This document shows, piece by piece, positions 43,861 through 53,053 of a DNA stretch of 64,000 bases. The notes beneath the pieces were generated by a model, which did no database searches, was not told where the DNA came from, and saw only the letters and a list, made by a program, of their open reading frames with translations. The first letter of the stretch is position 1; every line of letters starts with the position of its first letter. Source of the DNA: Arthrobacter koreensis (lineage in GTDB: Bacteria > Actinomycetota > Actinomycetes > Actinomycetales > Micrococcaceae); NCBI RefSeq assembly GCF_009193255.1, contig NZ_WACG01000002.1, forward strand, positions 372,001 to 436,000. Direction: 5' to 3'. The position numbers and the translations under genes are program-made.

Positions 43861-45105
43861 TCACTCCACCCGGACGGTTTGCCCCTTGCTGAGCACGGTG
43901 AGTCCCGACGCCGTGACCGTATAGCCCCGAGCCAGGTCCAGCTCGCGGTCCACCCCGACGGTCGCGCCCGGCGGAACCTCCACGAACTTGTCCACGATCG
44001 CCCGCTTGACCACCGCGCCCTTCCCAATGCGCACACCGTCCATGATGACGCTGTCGCTGACGGTGGCGCCGGCATCGACATAAACGTCGTGGCCCAGGAC
44101 GGACCCGCTGACCGTACCGCCGGAAATCACCGCCCCGTTGGCGACGATCGAGTCGACCGCCGTACCCGGAGCCGACGTCGAATCCCGAACGAACTTGGCC
44201 GGCGGGGAAGTGCTCTGCCGGGTGTAGATGGGCCACTGGAGGTTGTAGAGGTTGAAGGACGGCACCGGCGAGATGAGGTCCATGTGCGCGTCGTAGTAGG
44301 AGTCCAGGGTGCCGACGTCCCGCCAGTACCGCTGGTCGCGTTCAGTGGCCCCGGGAATCACGTTCTCGGTGAAGTCATAGACATTGGCTTCGCCGCGTTC
44401 AACGAACCACGGGATGATGTCCCCGCCCATGTCGTGCTTGGTGATGAGGCGTTCGGCGTCTATCCGCAGGGCCTCCACCAGCGCATCGGTCGTGAAGACA
44501 TAGTTGCCCATGGAGGCGAGGAAGCTGCCGGGATCATCCGGCAGGCCGGGCGTACTCGACGGCTTTTCGACAAAGGCGGCGATCCGGTCCGGGTCTCCGG
44601 GATCGGTTTCTATGACGCCGAACTGGTCCGCCATGGCCAGCGGCTGCCGGACGGCGGCAACGCTGCACGGGGCACCGGAGGCGATGTGCGCATCCACCAT
44701 CTGGGAGAAATCCATCCGGTAGACGTGGTCCGCCCCGATGACGACGACGATGTCCGGCCGCGCGTCGTCGATCAGGTTCATGGACTGGTACAGGGCGTTG
44801 GCACTGCCAAGGAACCAGCTCTTGCCGACCCGCTGCTGGGCCGGGACCGAAGCGACGTAGTTCTGCAGCTGGGTGGACAGGCGCCAGGTCTCGGAGATGT
44901 GGCGGTCCAGGCTGTGGGACTTGTACTGCGTCAGCACCACGATCTGCAGGTAACCGGAGTTGACCAGGTTGGAGAGGGCGAAGTCGATCAGCCGGTATTT
45001 GCCGGCGAAGGGCACCGCAGGTTTGGCCCGGTCGGCGGTCAGCGGCATCAACCGCTTACCTTCGCCGCCGGCGAGGACGACGGACAGGACTTTCTTCGGT
45101 GCCAT
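43861..45105 (-). CDS. glgC: glucose-1-phosphate adenylyltransferase
   Basis: Makes ADP-glucose from glucose-1-phosphate and ATP, the committed step of bacterial glycogen synthesis. The 414-residue product starts [20 protein letters not shown] and shows the substrate motif [14 protein letters not shown] near residue 38, YRGTADAVYQS-like [12 protein letters not shown] near 100, and a C-terminal left-handed beta-helix. It is divergent from glgA, with both promoters in the 114-bp gap between them. Confidence 0.96.
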   Translation of the reverse strand: MAPKKVLSVVLAGGEGKRLMPLTADRAKPAVPFAGKYRLIDFALSNLVNSGYLQIVVLTQYKSHSLDRHISETWRLSTQLQNYVASVPAQQRVGKSWFLGSANALYQSMNLIDDARPDIVVVIGADHVYRMDFSQMVDAHIASGAPCSVAAVRQPLAMADQFGVIETDPGDPDRIAAFVEKPSSTPGLPDDPGSFLASMGNYVFTTDALVEALRIDAERLITKHDMGGDIIPWFVERGEANVYDFTENVIPGATERDQRYWRDVGTLDSYYDAHMDLISPVPSFNLYNLQWPIYTRQSTSPPAKFVRDSTSAPGTAVDSIVANGAVISGGTVSGSVLGHDVYVDAGATVSDSVIMDGVRIGKGAVVKRAIVDKFVEVPPGATVGVDRELDLARGYTVTASGLTVLSKGQTVRVE

Positions 45106-45219
45106 GGGTCTGCTCCTGACTGCTCCCGGGTGCCGGGAAATCGGTTAAGCCGTGCTGACTGGGAAGCCTGCTGACAAACACACTAGATCACTGCGGCGAA
45201 AGTGCACTACGTTGAACAA

Positions 45220-46416
45220 GTGCGAGTAGATATCGTTTCCAAGGAATTCCCCCCGGACATCTACGGGGGTGCCGGAGTGCATGTGGCGGAACTGAGCCGT
45301 GTCCTGGCCTCCCGGGCTGACCTGCGGGTTCACTGTTTCGGTGCGCCGCGGGAGGCTGATTACCACGGCGCCCGCGTGCAGGCCTATCCGGTTCCGGCCA
45401 ACCTGGGGGCCGCCAACCCCGCAGTGCAGACCCTGGGGACGGACCTGGACATGCTCCAGGGGCTTGACGGAACAGACCTCATCCACTCGCATACCTGGTA
45501 CGCCAACATGGCGGGCCATCTGGGCTCACTGCTCTACGGTGTTCCGCACGTCCTCAGTGCCCACAGCCTGGAGCCGCTGCGCCCATGGAAGTCCGAGCAG
45601 CTTGGCGGCGGATACGCCCTCTCCTCCTGGGTCGAGAAAACCGCGTACGACGCCGCCTCCGCCATCATCGCCGTGTCCGAAGGGATGCGGAAGGACATCC
45701 TGCGGGCCTACCCGGAAGTCACCCCCGGAAAGGTCCGCGTTGTCCACAACGGAATCGATACCGAGGCCTGGCATCCGGATGAGGATCCGGACGGCCTGCG
45801 GGCGCTTGGCATCGATCCGGATGCCCCATCAGTAGTGTTCGTTGGCCGCAACACCCGGCAGAAGGGTGTTCCGTACCTGCTCCGGGCGGCGGCGCTGCTG
45901 CCGCCGGAGGTCCAGCTCGTTCTCTGCCTCGGGGCGGCGGACACTCCGGAACTCGCCGCCGAGACGGCCGCACTGATCGGTGAGCTGAGAAGCTCGCGCA
46001 CCGGCGTCGTCGTGATTGAACGGATGCTGCCGCGCACGGAGCTGATCAAGGTGCTCAGCTCCGCCACGGTCTTCGCCTGCCCCTCCATCTACGAGCCGCT
46101 CGGGATCGTTAACCTGGAGGCGATGGCGTGCGGCACGGCGGTGGTGGCCAGTGCCACCGGCGGCATTCCGGAGGTAGTGGACGACGGCGTCACCGGCCTT
46201 CTGGTGCCCCTCGAACAGGTGCAGGACGGAACCGGCACGCCGCTGGATCCGGAAAAGTTCGTCCGTGATTTCGCCGCCGCCGTGACCGTGCTCGTTTCCG
46301 ACCCGGACAGGGCGCGGCAGATGGGGAAGGCAGGCAGGCGGCGCGCCGCTGACCACTTTTCCTGGGACGCCATCGCCGAAGCGACGCTGCAGGTGTACCG
46401 CTCGGTCCTTCCGTAG
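45220..46416 (+). CDS. glgA: glycogen synthase (GT4, actinobacterial GlgA)
   Basis: Glycosyltransferase of family 4 that uses ADP-glucose; actinobacterial members also make maltose-1-phosphate (GlgM activity). The 398-residue product from the GTG at 45220 begins MRVDIVSKEFPPDIYGGAGVH; a GTG six codons earlier is possible. TACGTT lies 7 bases upstream and no Shine-Dalgarno sequence is seen, so it may be leaderless. The C-terminal GT-B motif VNLEAMACGTAVVASATGGIPE lies near residue 300. Confidence 0.93.
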   Translation: MRVDIVSKEFPPDIYGGAGVHVAELSRVLASRADLRVHCFGAPREADYHGARVQAYPVPANLGAANPAVQTLGTDLDMLQGLDGTDLIHSHTWYANMAGHLGSLLYGVPHVLSAHSLEPLRPWKSEQLGGGYALSSWVEKTAYDAASAIIAVSEGMRKDILRAYPEVTPGKVRVVHNGIDTEAWHPDEDPDGLRALGIDPDAPSVVFVGRNTRQKGVPYLLRAAALLPPEVQLVLCLGAADTPELAAETAALIGELRSSRTGVVVIERMLPRTELIKVLSSATVFACPSIYEPLGIVNLEAMACGTAVVASATGGIPEVVDDGVTGLLVPLEQVQDGTGTPLDPEKFVRDFAAAVTVLVSDPDRARQMGKAGRRRAADHFSWDAIAEATLQVYRSVLP

Positions 46417-46438
46417 GGACCGTGGGCACTATGGGCAC

Positions 46439-46484
46439 GGCGAAGGGTCCGGCACCGGAGTCCACCGGTGCCGGGCCCTTCGCC
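46439..46484. terminator. bidirectional hairpin between glgA and the acyl-CoA oxidase-like gene
   Basis: GGCGAAGGGTCCGGCACCGG (46439-46458) pairs with the arm at 46465-46484 with one mismatch, around the loop AGTCCA. It lies between two convergent genes. Confidence 0.8.
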
Positions 46485-46506
46485 GCTCAGTGCGGGTCCT
46501 GCGGTG

Positions 46507-48603
46507 TTACCGCTTGCCCTTCGCAGCCTGCTTGCGGCGCTGGATCAGGATCTTTTCGTCCACCGGAGCGGCACCCGAGGCGCGGAGCAGCCGCTGGTAC
46601 TCCATCGATTCGTCCTGACGCTGCTTTTCCGCACCGCTGGCAATGGCTGCCCGGAGGTGTTCCGGACCGTAGCCAAAGGCGTCCACCAGGTCCATGGCGT
46701 GCGGGCGGATCTTGGCGAGCAGCCGGTTGATGTACTCCCCAAGCGTGCGGGCGCGCTGCGAGGAGAGCCGGCCGTGCATCAGGTACCAGGCCAGGTTCTT
46801 CTCGATCAGCCCCAGCCCGAAGAGGTCACGCAGCCAGGTAACAACCTGCCGGGTCCCTTCGTCCTCGATGCGCTCCAGGCCGCGGGTGAAGGCCTCCCAC
46901 TGCAGCAGTTCGGCGTGCGCGCGGGCGGCTTCGATGAGGTCATGCTGGTTCCGGTTGAACACTGCGGCGGCTTCAGCCTTGGGCAGCTTGCGGGCCTTCT
47001 GCAGTTCACCGGCAACCTCGGCAACCATGGTGGCCACCCGGTCTGCCAGCAGGTCGTGCTGGGTCCGTGGATCCCGCAGGGCGATGGCGGATTTCTTCTC
47101 GGATCCGGTGTCCGCGACGGTCTGCACAATCTGGCGCAGGCCGGAGCGGTGGACCGTGCGTTCGGTGGCCTGGCCCACGACGTAGCGGGCCAGGACCCCA
47201 AAGTCGGCACCTTGGAATTCCCTGGCGTAGTCTGCGAGGAGCCGCTTGGCGACCAGCTGCAGCAGCACCGTGTTGTCGCCTTCGAACGTGACGTAGATGT
47301 CCAGGTCCGAGCGCAGCGCGGTGAGCCGGTTCTCCGCCAGGAAGCCGGCGCCGCCGGTTGCCTCGCGGCACTCCTGCAGGGTGTCCAGTGCATGCCAGGT
47401 TGACAGTGACTTCAGCGCAGCGGCGAGGGTCTCAAGGTCCTGGCGGTTCTCGTCCGTGTCATCCGCACCGGAGAACACGTCGTCGAACTTTGACAGCAGC
47501 TCATCGTGGGCGAAGGAGGCGGCGTACGTCGTGGCCAGCAGGGGGAGCAGGCGGCGCTGGTGCTGCTGGTAGTCCATCAGTACTTCTTCGACCGTGTCGG
47601 AGGCACCGTTGAACTGCCGGCGTTCGGTGGCGTACTTGATGGCGATGTTCAGGCCCAGCTTGGACGCAGCCACGGCGGCACCGTCCAGGGAGACCCTGCC
47701 CTGGACCAGGGTGCCGATCATCGTGAAGAAACGGCGTCCCGGGCTCTCGATGGAGGAGGTGTAGGTGCCGTCCTCCGCAACGTCACCGTAGCGGTTCAGG
47801 AGGTTGGTGCGCGGGATCCGCACGTTGGAGAAGTGCAGCCGGCCGTTGTCGATCCCGTTCAGGCCGCCCTTGACGCCGTCATCCTCGCCGCCGACTCCGG
47901 GCAGGAAGCCGTTTTCGTCGCGAAGCGGAACATAGAACGCATGCACGCCGTGGTCCACGCCCCTGGTGATGAGGTGTGCGAAGACGACGGCAGCCTTGCC
48001 GTTCACGGCGGCGTTGCCGATGTAGTCCTTCCAGGCCGCCCGGAACGGTGTATTGATGATGAATTCCTGCGCCGCCTCATCGTATTCGGCGGTGGTGGCG
48101 ATGCTGGAAACGTCCGAGCCGTGCCCGGTCTCCGTCATGGCGAAGCAGCCGGGGATCTCCAGGCTCATGATGCCCGGAAGCCACTTTTCATGGTGCTCAC
48201 GGTTGCCCAGGTGCAGGACTGCGGAGCCGAAGAGGCCCCACTGGACGCCGGCCTTGATCTGAAGGGAGGGATCGGCCACCACAAGTTCTTCGAACCCGGC
48301 AATGTTGCCGCCGTGGTTGTCCTGCCCGCCTACGTAAGCGGGGAAGGCCCGGTGCACGGCGTCCGCGTCCACCAGTACCTTGAGCTGGTCCATGACGCGG
48401 AGGCGGTGCTCGGTGTGGGAGAGCCCGGCGGGGGCGTGCAGCTCTTCCGTTCCGGCCAGCCTGCGCGCCTGAAGGCGAATGTCATGCCACTTGCCCAGCA
48501 GGGTGCGGCCCAGCGCTTCGACGTTGACCGTTGCCGAGTCGTCTTCGCGGATGACGGTGCTGGCGGGAAGCTGGCGCTGCGGGGTAGAGACTGATTGCGT
48601 CAT
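46507..48603 (-). CDS. acyl-CoA dehydrogenase/oxidase-like flavoprotein
   Basis: Catalyses alpha,beta-dehydrogenation of an acyl-CoA with FAD. The 698-residue length and the order of motifs (GCFAMTETGHGSDVSSIATT near residue 155, LVQGRVSLDGAAVAASKL near 300, TFEGDNTVLLQLVAKRL near 438 with the likely catalytic Glu) match peroxisomal-type acyl-CoA oxidases rather than the 380-residue dehydrogenases. It therefore may pass electrons to O2. It is 9 bp downstream of the TetR gene and divergent from thiolase. Confidence 0.87.
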   Translation of the reverse strand: MTQSVSTPQRQLPASTVIREDDSATVNVEALGRTLLGKWHDIRLQARRLAGTEELHAPAGLSHTEHRLRVMDQLKVLVDADAVHRAFPAYVGGQDNHGGNIAGFEELVVADPSLQIKAGVQWGLFGSAVLHLGNREHHEKWLPGIMSLEIPGCFAMTETGHGSDVSSIATTAEYDEAAQEFIINTPFRAAWKDYIGNAAVNGKAAVVFAHLITRGVDHGVHAFYVPLRDENGFLPGVGGEDDGVKGGLNGIDNGRLHFSNVRIPRTNLLNRYGDVAEDGTYTSSIESPGRRFFTMIGTLVQGRVSLDGAAVAASKLGLNIAIKYATERRQFNGASDTVEEVLMDYQQHQRRLLPLLATTYAASFAHDELLSKFDDVFSGADDTDENRQDLETLAAALKSLSTWHALDTLQECREATGGAGFLAENRLTALRSDLDIYVTFEGDNTVLLQLVAKRLLADYAREFQGADFGVLARYVVGQATERTVHRSGLRQIVQTVADTGSEKKSAIALRDPRTQHDLLADRVATMVAEVAGELQKARKLPKAEAAAVFNRNQHDLIEAARAHAELLQWEAFTRGLERIEDEGTRQVVTWLRDLFGLGLIEKNLAWYLMHGRLSSQRARTLGEYINRLLAKIRPHAMDLVDAFGYGPEHLRAAIASGAEKQRQDESMEYQRLLRASGAAPVDEKILIQRRKQAAKGKR

Positions 48604-48612
48604 TGCGTGTCC

Positions 48613-49365
48613 TTACTGGTCGGCGTTCGGCGCTGCGGAGGATATTCCGCTGCTTCCGGGCGCAGTGGTGGATGAAGAGGTTTCGCGGGCCTGGCGGCCG
48701 GGGGAGTCCCAGCCGATTCCGTCAAACAGCCAGGCGGTGAGCTGGTCCGTCATCTCGGCTTCGGAAGGCCGGTCCTGGGCAGGCGCGGCAAGCCAGCGCT
48801 CACCGGCGGCCCGGACCATGCCGAGCGCGGCGCTGGGCCAGAAGGCGGCGGCGGCCTGGGTCAGGGAACGGGTTCCGTGGCCCTCAAGATATGCCTGCAC
48901 GGCGTGGTCCATCATTGCGCTGATGTTGGCGAAGAAATCGGAGAGCGCGACGGCGACGCCCGGCTCGCTCGTGCCGGGGGCTTCTCCCGCGCTGCCGGTG
49001 ACGAAGGCGTACACGTTGGGGGAGGTCTGTGCCATCTGGAGGTAAGCGGAGACCATCGCCCGGAGTCCGGACCGCGGGGAGTCCGCACTGCGGCCGGCAG
49101 CCAGGATTTTGTCCTGCATCTGTTTGATGACCACCTCGCCCATGGCCTGCTGCAGCCCGGATTTGTCTCCGAAGTACCGGTAGTACACAGACTTGGAGGT
49201 TCCGGAAGCTGCGGCAATTTCCTCCATGGAAGCCTGCGCGCCCAGCGTGTGGACTGCACGGCGGGCGGCCTTAATCAAGGCACTGCGGCGTTCGATGCGG
49301 TGCGCCTCCCAGCGGACGGAGCGCCCGTCCGGGGAGGGTGTGTCTTGTTTCACTGCCATGTTCAC
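48613..49365 (-). CDS. TetR family transcriptional regulator
   Basis: A 250-residue TetR-type repressor with the helix-turn-helix ASMEEIAAASGTSKSVYYRYF near residues 44-64 preceded by IKAARRAV. The C-terminal ligand domain is of the larger type. The GTG at 49365 or an ATG two codons in could be the start. It sits between the acyl-CoA oxidase-like gene and the divergent thiolase-FabG4-HtdX genes, next to two inverted repeats, and probably represses both directions in response to an acyl-CoA. The ligand is inferred. Confidence 0.88.
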   Translation of the reverse strand: MNMAVKQDTPSPDGRSVRWEAHRIERRSALIKAARRAVHTLGAQASMEEIAAASGTSKSVYYRYFGDKSGLQQAMGEVVIKQMQDKILAAGRSADSPRSGLRAMVSAYLQMAQTSPNVYAFVTGSAGEAPGTSEPGVAVALSDFFANISAMMDHAVQAYLEGHGTRSLTQAAAAFWPSAALGMVRAAGERWLAAPAQDRPSEAEMTDQLTAWLFDGIGWDSPGRQARETSSSTTAPGSSGISSAAPNADQ

Positions 49366-49380
49366 GATACCCAGCGTATC
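49366..49380. promoter_or_regulatory. inverted repeat GATAC-N5-GTATC, candidate TetR operator
   Basis: GATACCCAGCGTATC forms GATAC-N5-GTATC and lies directly against the TetR gene start. A second imperfect repeat, TTACAG-N6-CTGTCA, lies at 49393-49410. Both are in the 73-bp divergent gap and would suit autoregulation. Confidence 0.5.
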
Positions 49381-49438
49381 AGGTACGGTGGGTTACAGTA
49401 ATTCCTGTCACATATTGATCCCCCAAGGAGACGCTCGA

Positions 49439-50770
49439 ATGGCTGCACAATCCACGTCCGCCCCGGCACCCGCCCCCGGCGCCGGACCCGCCGTCCGCAA
49501 CGCCGTCGTTATTGGCGGCAACCGCATCCCCTTCGCGCGCTCCGGCGGCGCCTACGCACACAGCTCCAACCAGGACATGCTGACCGCTGCGCTGGACGGA
49601 CTCGTGGCACGTTTCGGACTGCAGGATGAGAGAATCGGCGCCGTCGCTGCCGGTGCTGTCCTGAAGCACTCCCGTGACTTCAACCTCACCCGTGAGGCCG
49701 TCCTCGGATCTGCCCTTTCGCCCGAGACCCCGGCCTACGACGTCCAGCAGGCCTGCGCCACCGGACTCGAAACCGTCGTCTCCCTCGCCAACAAGATCAA
49801 GCTGGGCCAGCTCGAATCCGGAATTGCCGGCGGCGTGGACTCCGCCTCCGATGCCCCGATTGCCGTGAGCGAAGGCCTGCGCCGCGCACTGCTGGACCTG
49901 TCCCGTGCACGGTCCACCAAGCAAAAGCTCGCTGCCATCGCGAAGATCCGCCCCCGGGACCTGGCACCGAACGCACCCACCACGGGTGAGCCGCGCACCG
50001 GCCTCTCCATGGGGGAGCACCAGGCGCTGACCACCGCCCAGTGGAAGATCACCCGCGAAAGCCAGGACGAGCTGGCCTACAACAGCCACCGCAACCTTGC
50101 TGCCGCCTACGACCGCGGTTTCTTCGATGACCTGATCACCCCCTACCGCGGCCTGTCCCGGGACTCGCCCCTCCGCGCTGACACCTCGCTGGAGAAGCTC
50201 GCTAAGCTCAAGCCGGTCTTCGGCCGCTCCCTGGGCGATGAAGCCACCATGACGGCCGGCAACTCAACGCCGCTCACCGACGGGGCCTCCGTGGTCCTGC
50301 TCGGTTCCGAGGACTACGCACGGGCCAATGACCTGCCCATGCTCGCGAACATCGTCGATGCGGAAGCCGGCGCCGTGGACTTCGTCCATGGCCGCGACGG
50401 CCTGCTGATGGCACCCGCCTTTGCAGTACCGCGCCTGCTGGCACGAAACGGCCTGACCTTCGCCGACTTCGATTTCTTCGAGATCCACGAAGCCTTTGCC
50501 GGCACGGTCCTGAGCACGCTCGCGGCCTGGGAGGACGACGAGTTCTGCCGCACCCGCCTTGGACTCGAGGGACCGCTGGGCAGCATCGACCGAAGCAAGC
50601 TCAATGTCAATGGCTCTTCCCTTGCCGCCGGCCACCCGTTTGCCGCAACCGGCGGGCGCATTGTTGCTTCCCTCGCCAAGATGCTCGCCGAAAAGGGTTC
50701 CGGCCGCGGCCTGATCTCCGTCTGCGCTGCAGGCGGCCAGGGCCTCGTAGCGATCCTGGAGGCACGCTGA
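49439..50770 (+). CDS. acetyl-CoA C-acetyltransferase (thiolase, FadA2 type)
   Basis: Cleaves 3-ketoacyl-CoA with CoA at the end of beta-oxidation. The 443-residue product from the ATG at 49439, preceded by AAGGAG, has the acylated Cys106 in QQACATGLE, HEAFAGTVL, GHPFAATGG and the second catalytic Cys429 in CAAGGQG. The N-terminal 20 residues are a low-complexity Ala/Pro stretch. It leads the thiolase-FabG4-HtdX genes; the next gene starts 2 bp after its stop. Confidence 0.93.
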   Translation: MAAQSTSAPAPAPGAGPAVRNAVVIGGNRIPFARSGGAYAHSSNQDMLTAALDGLVARFGLQDERIGAVAAGAVLKHSRDFNLTREAVLGSALSPETPAYDVQQACATGLETVVSLANKIKLGQLESGIAGGVDSASDAPIAVSEGLRRALLDLSRARSTKQKLAAIAKIRPRDLAPNAPTTGEPRTGLSMGEHQALTTAQWKITRESQDELAYNSHRNLAAAYDRGFFDDLITPYRGLSRDSPLRADTSLEKLAKLKPVFGRSLGDEATMTAGNSTPLTDGASVVLLGSEDYARANDLPMLANIVDAEAGAVDFVHGRDGLLMAPAFAVPRLLARNGLTFADFDFFEIHEAFAGTVLSTLAAWEDDEFCRTRLGLEGPLGSIDRSKLNVNGSSLAAGHPFAATGGRIVASLAKMLAEKGSGRGLISVCAAGGQGLVAILEAR

Positions 50771-50772
50771 CC

Positions 50773-52113
50773 ATGACGGATACCTACCTGACCCTCGTCA
50801 ATTCAGGCATCACCAAGGAGATTGCCAAGAAGCTCGGCCTGCCCCGTCCCGCCGTACTGCGCCGCTTCGATCCGTCCAAGCCGCTGGTTCCGGGCCCGGT
50901 CCTGGTCCTGGGAAAGGGTGAAAGCGCAGACACCCTGGCGTCGCTGCTGCTCTCCTGGCAGCAGGACGTGCGAAGGCACGCGACGCCCAAGGAGAAGCTC
51001 GGTGCCATCCTGATGGTGCTTGACGAAGCCTCTGGTCCCGAAGACCTGGGCGCCGTCAGCCTGGACGCCGGAGCCAGCCTGCGGGACCTGGCACCGGGCG
51101 GACGGGTGGTCACCGTCTCCCGTCCGGCCTCCGAGGCCCAGGATCCTGCCGCGGCCGCCGCGCGCCAGGGCGTAGACGGCACGCTGCGTTCGCTGGCCCA
51201 CGAGCTGCGCGGCGGTGCGACCGCCAACGGAATCGTGCTCGCCAACGGGACCGGAGCGACGGCACCGTCCGTTGCTGCCGCCCTGCACTTCCTGCTTTCG
51301 GGACGCAGTGCCTACGTCAGCGGCCAGTTCATCACCGTCGGGTCCGACGCCGGGCAGCTGCCGGAGGACTGGAACGCCTCACTGGCGGGCAAGACCGCCG
51401 TCGTCACCGGTGCCGCACGCGGCATCGGCGCCTCGATTGCCCGCGTCCTCCACCGCGAAGGCGCCAACGTGATTGTGGTGGACGTGCCGGCCGCCGGTGA
51501 GCAGCTTGCCGCCGTCGCGAATGAAATCCACGGCACCGCACTGCAGGTGGACATCACCCGCGACGACGCGGCGGACAGGATCCTGGCCCATGCCGCCGAG
51601 CGCTACGGCAAGTTGGACATTGTCATTCACAACGCCGGTATCACCCGGGACAAGCTGCTGGCCAACATGGATGCGTCCCGCTGGGACTCCGTTATTGCCG
51701 TGAATGTCGCCTCACAGCTGCGGATGAACGAGCGTTTCCTGGAATCGGAGACCTTCAGCCCCGATGGGCGGATCGTCTCCCTGGCTTCCACCAGCGGCAT
51801 CGCGGGAAACCGCGGACAGACCAACTACGCTGCGTCCAAGGCCGGCATCATCGGCATGGTGCGGGCCACGGCTCCGCTGCTCGCGCCGCGCGGCGGATCC
51901 ATCAACGCCGTCGCCCCCGGGTTCATTGAAACGGACATGACGGCCCGGATGCCTGCGCTGACCCGCCAGGTTGCACGGCGGCTTTCGAGCCTGCAGCAGG
52001 GCGGCAAGCCCGTTGACGTTGCCGAGGCCATTGCGTTCCTCGCCTCCGACGCCGCAGCAGGCGTCAATGGCCAGGTGCTGCGGGTGTGCGGACAGAATAT
52101 GGTGGGGGCATGA
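50773..52113 (+). CDS. fabG4: 3-oxoacyl-(ACP/CoA) reductase FabG4, high-molecular-weight type
   Basis: NADH-preferring reductase acting on 3-oxoacyl-CoA in the mycobacterial homologue. The 446-residue protein has an extra N-terminal domain (about residues 1-205, a degenerate flavodoxin-like fold in FabG4) before the SDR core with TGAARGIGASIA near residue 212, NAGITRDK near 291, VSLASTSGIAG, and YAASKAGIIG with the catalytic Tyr and Lys. It overlaps the next gene by 4 bp (ATGA). Confidence 0.92.
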   Translation: MTDTYLTLVNSGITKEIAKKLGLPRPAVLRRFDPSKPLVPGPVLVLGKGESADTLASLLLSWQQDVRRHATPKEKLGAILMVLDEASGPEDLGAVSLDAGASLRDLAPGGRVVTVSRPASEAQDPAAAAARQGVDGTLRSLAHELRGGATANGIVLANGTGATAPSVAAALHFLLSGRSAYVSGQFITVGSDAGQLPEDWNASLAGKTAVVTGAARGIGASIARVLHREGANVIVVDVPAAGEQLAAVANEIHGTALQVDITRDDAADRILAHAAERYGKLDIVIHNAGITRDKLLANMDASRWDSVIAVNVASQLRMNERFLESETFSPDGRIVSLASTSGIAGNRGQTNYAASKAGIIGMVRATAPLLAPRGGSINAVAPGFIETDMTARMPALTRQVARRLSSLQQGGKPVDVAEAIAFLASDAAAGVNGQVLRVCGQNMVGA

Positions 52114-53030
52114 GCGTCCAGGAACTCGAAGCCATACCGGCGCTTGGACGGCTGTACCTCACCGCTGCATCGAACGCCGCGCGCAGCCGCCTTTCCTCCG
52201 CCGCAGCACCGAAGACTCTCCCCTCCGCCCGGCACACCGTGCAGCGGGCCCGGGTTGACCTGGAGAACCTGACCAATTTCCAGCGGCTGGTCCTGCACAG
52301 CGCACAGGACAGCCTGCCCTCGGGCTACGTGCACACGTTTGCGTTTCCGGTTGCGATGAGCGTGATGGCCCGGGAGGACTTCCCGCTGCCGCTGCTGGGC
52401 CTGGTCCACCTGCGCAACGAGGTGCAGCACCTGCGGCCCATCCATTACGCTGAACCGCTGTCCGTGACGGCGTGGGCGGAGAACCTCGCCGGCCACCGTG
52501 CCGGCACGCAGGTAGATCTGGTTGCCGAGGTACGTTCCGGGGATGAACTGGTATGGACGGGGCGTTCGGTCTACCTGGCCAAGGGAGTCTTCCTTCCGCG
52601 GTTCGACCGTCCTGCTGCTCCGGGTCCCCGGCCGGAGTTCGTCCCGCCGAATCCCACTGCCCAATGGCGGCTGGGCCCGGACGCGGGACGCAACTACGCC
52701 CGCGTTTCCGGCGACTTCAACCCGATCCACCTCAGCGCGCTCTCGGCCAAGGCCCTGGGCCTGAAGCGTTCGATTGCCCACGGCATGTACATGGCTTCGC
52801 GGGTAGTAGGTGAAACGGGCCCCGCCATGCAGGAACCGTTCGAGTGGAACATCGAGTTTGAGTCACCGGTCTTCCTGCCGGCAACGGTCAGCATCCGCAT
52901 CTCCGAATCCGGCAGCCCGGGGGAGCGCGGTACCACCACCTTCACCGGGTGGAACCAGCGCAGCCGGCGCCGCCACTTCCACGGCTGGGCACGTCCGCTG
53001 GACGCCGGGACACAACCCGCCGGAGCCTAG
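52110..53030 (+). CDS. htdX: MaoC-like dehydratase (HtdX type)
   Basis: Dehydratase or hydratase for (R)-3-hydroxyacyl-CoA, cytosolic. The 306-residue product from the ATG at 52110 has two hot-dog halves; the C-terminal half carries the hydratase motif SGDFNPIHLSALSAKALG near residue 206 with catalytic Asp and His, followed by GMYMASRVVGE. The N-terminal half lacks the motif. Its place after fabG4 mirrors Rv0241c in Mycobacterium tuberculosis. Confidence 0.88.
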   Translation: MSVQELEAIPALGRLYLTAASNAARSRLSSAAAPKTLPSARHTVQRARVDLENLTNFQRLVLHSAQDSLPSGYVHTFAFPVAMSVMAREDFPLPLLGLVHLRNEVQHLRPIHYAEPLSVTAWAENLAGHRAGTQVDLVAEVRSGDELVWTGRSVYLAKGVFLPRFDRPAAPGPRPEFVPPNPTAQWRLGPDAGRNYARVSGDFNPIHLSALSAKALGLKRSIAHGMYMASRVVGETGPAMQEPFEWNIEFESPVFLPATVSIRISESGSPGERGTTTFTGWNQRSRRRHFHGWARPLDAGTQPAGA

Positions 53031-53053
53031 GAGCGGCTGCTAAAGTTCCCGCC

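Noticed and set aside
42916-45174. Open frame of about 750 codons on the plus strand across the SDR and glgC genes.
   Set aside because: It is antisense to two well-supported genes and encodes no known domain.
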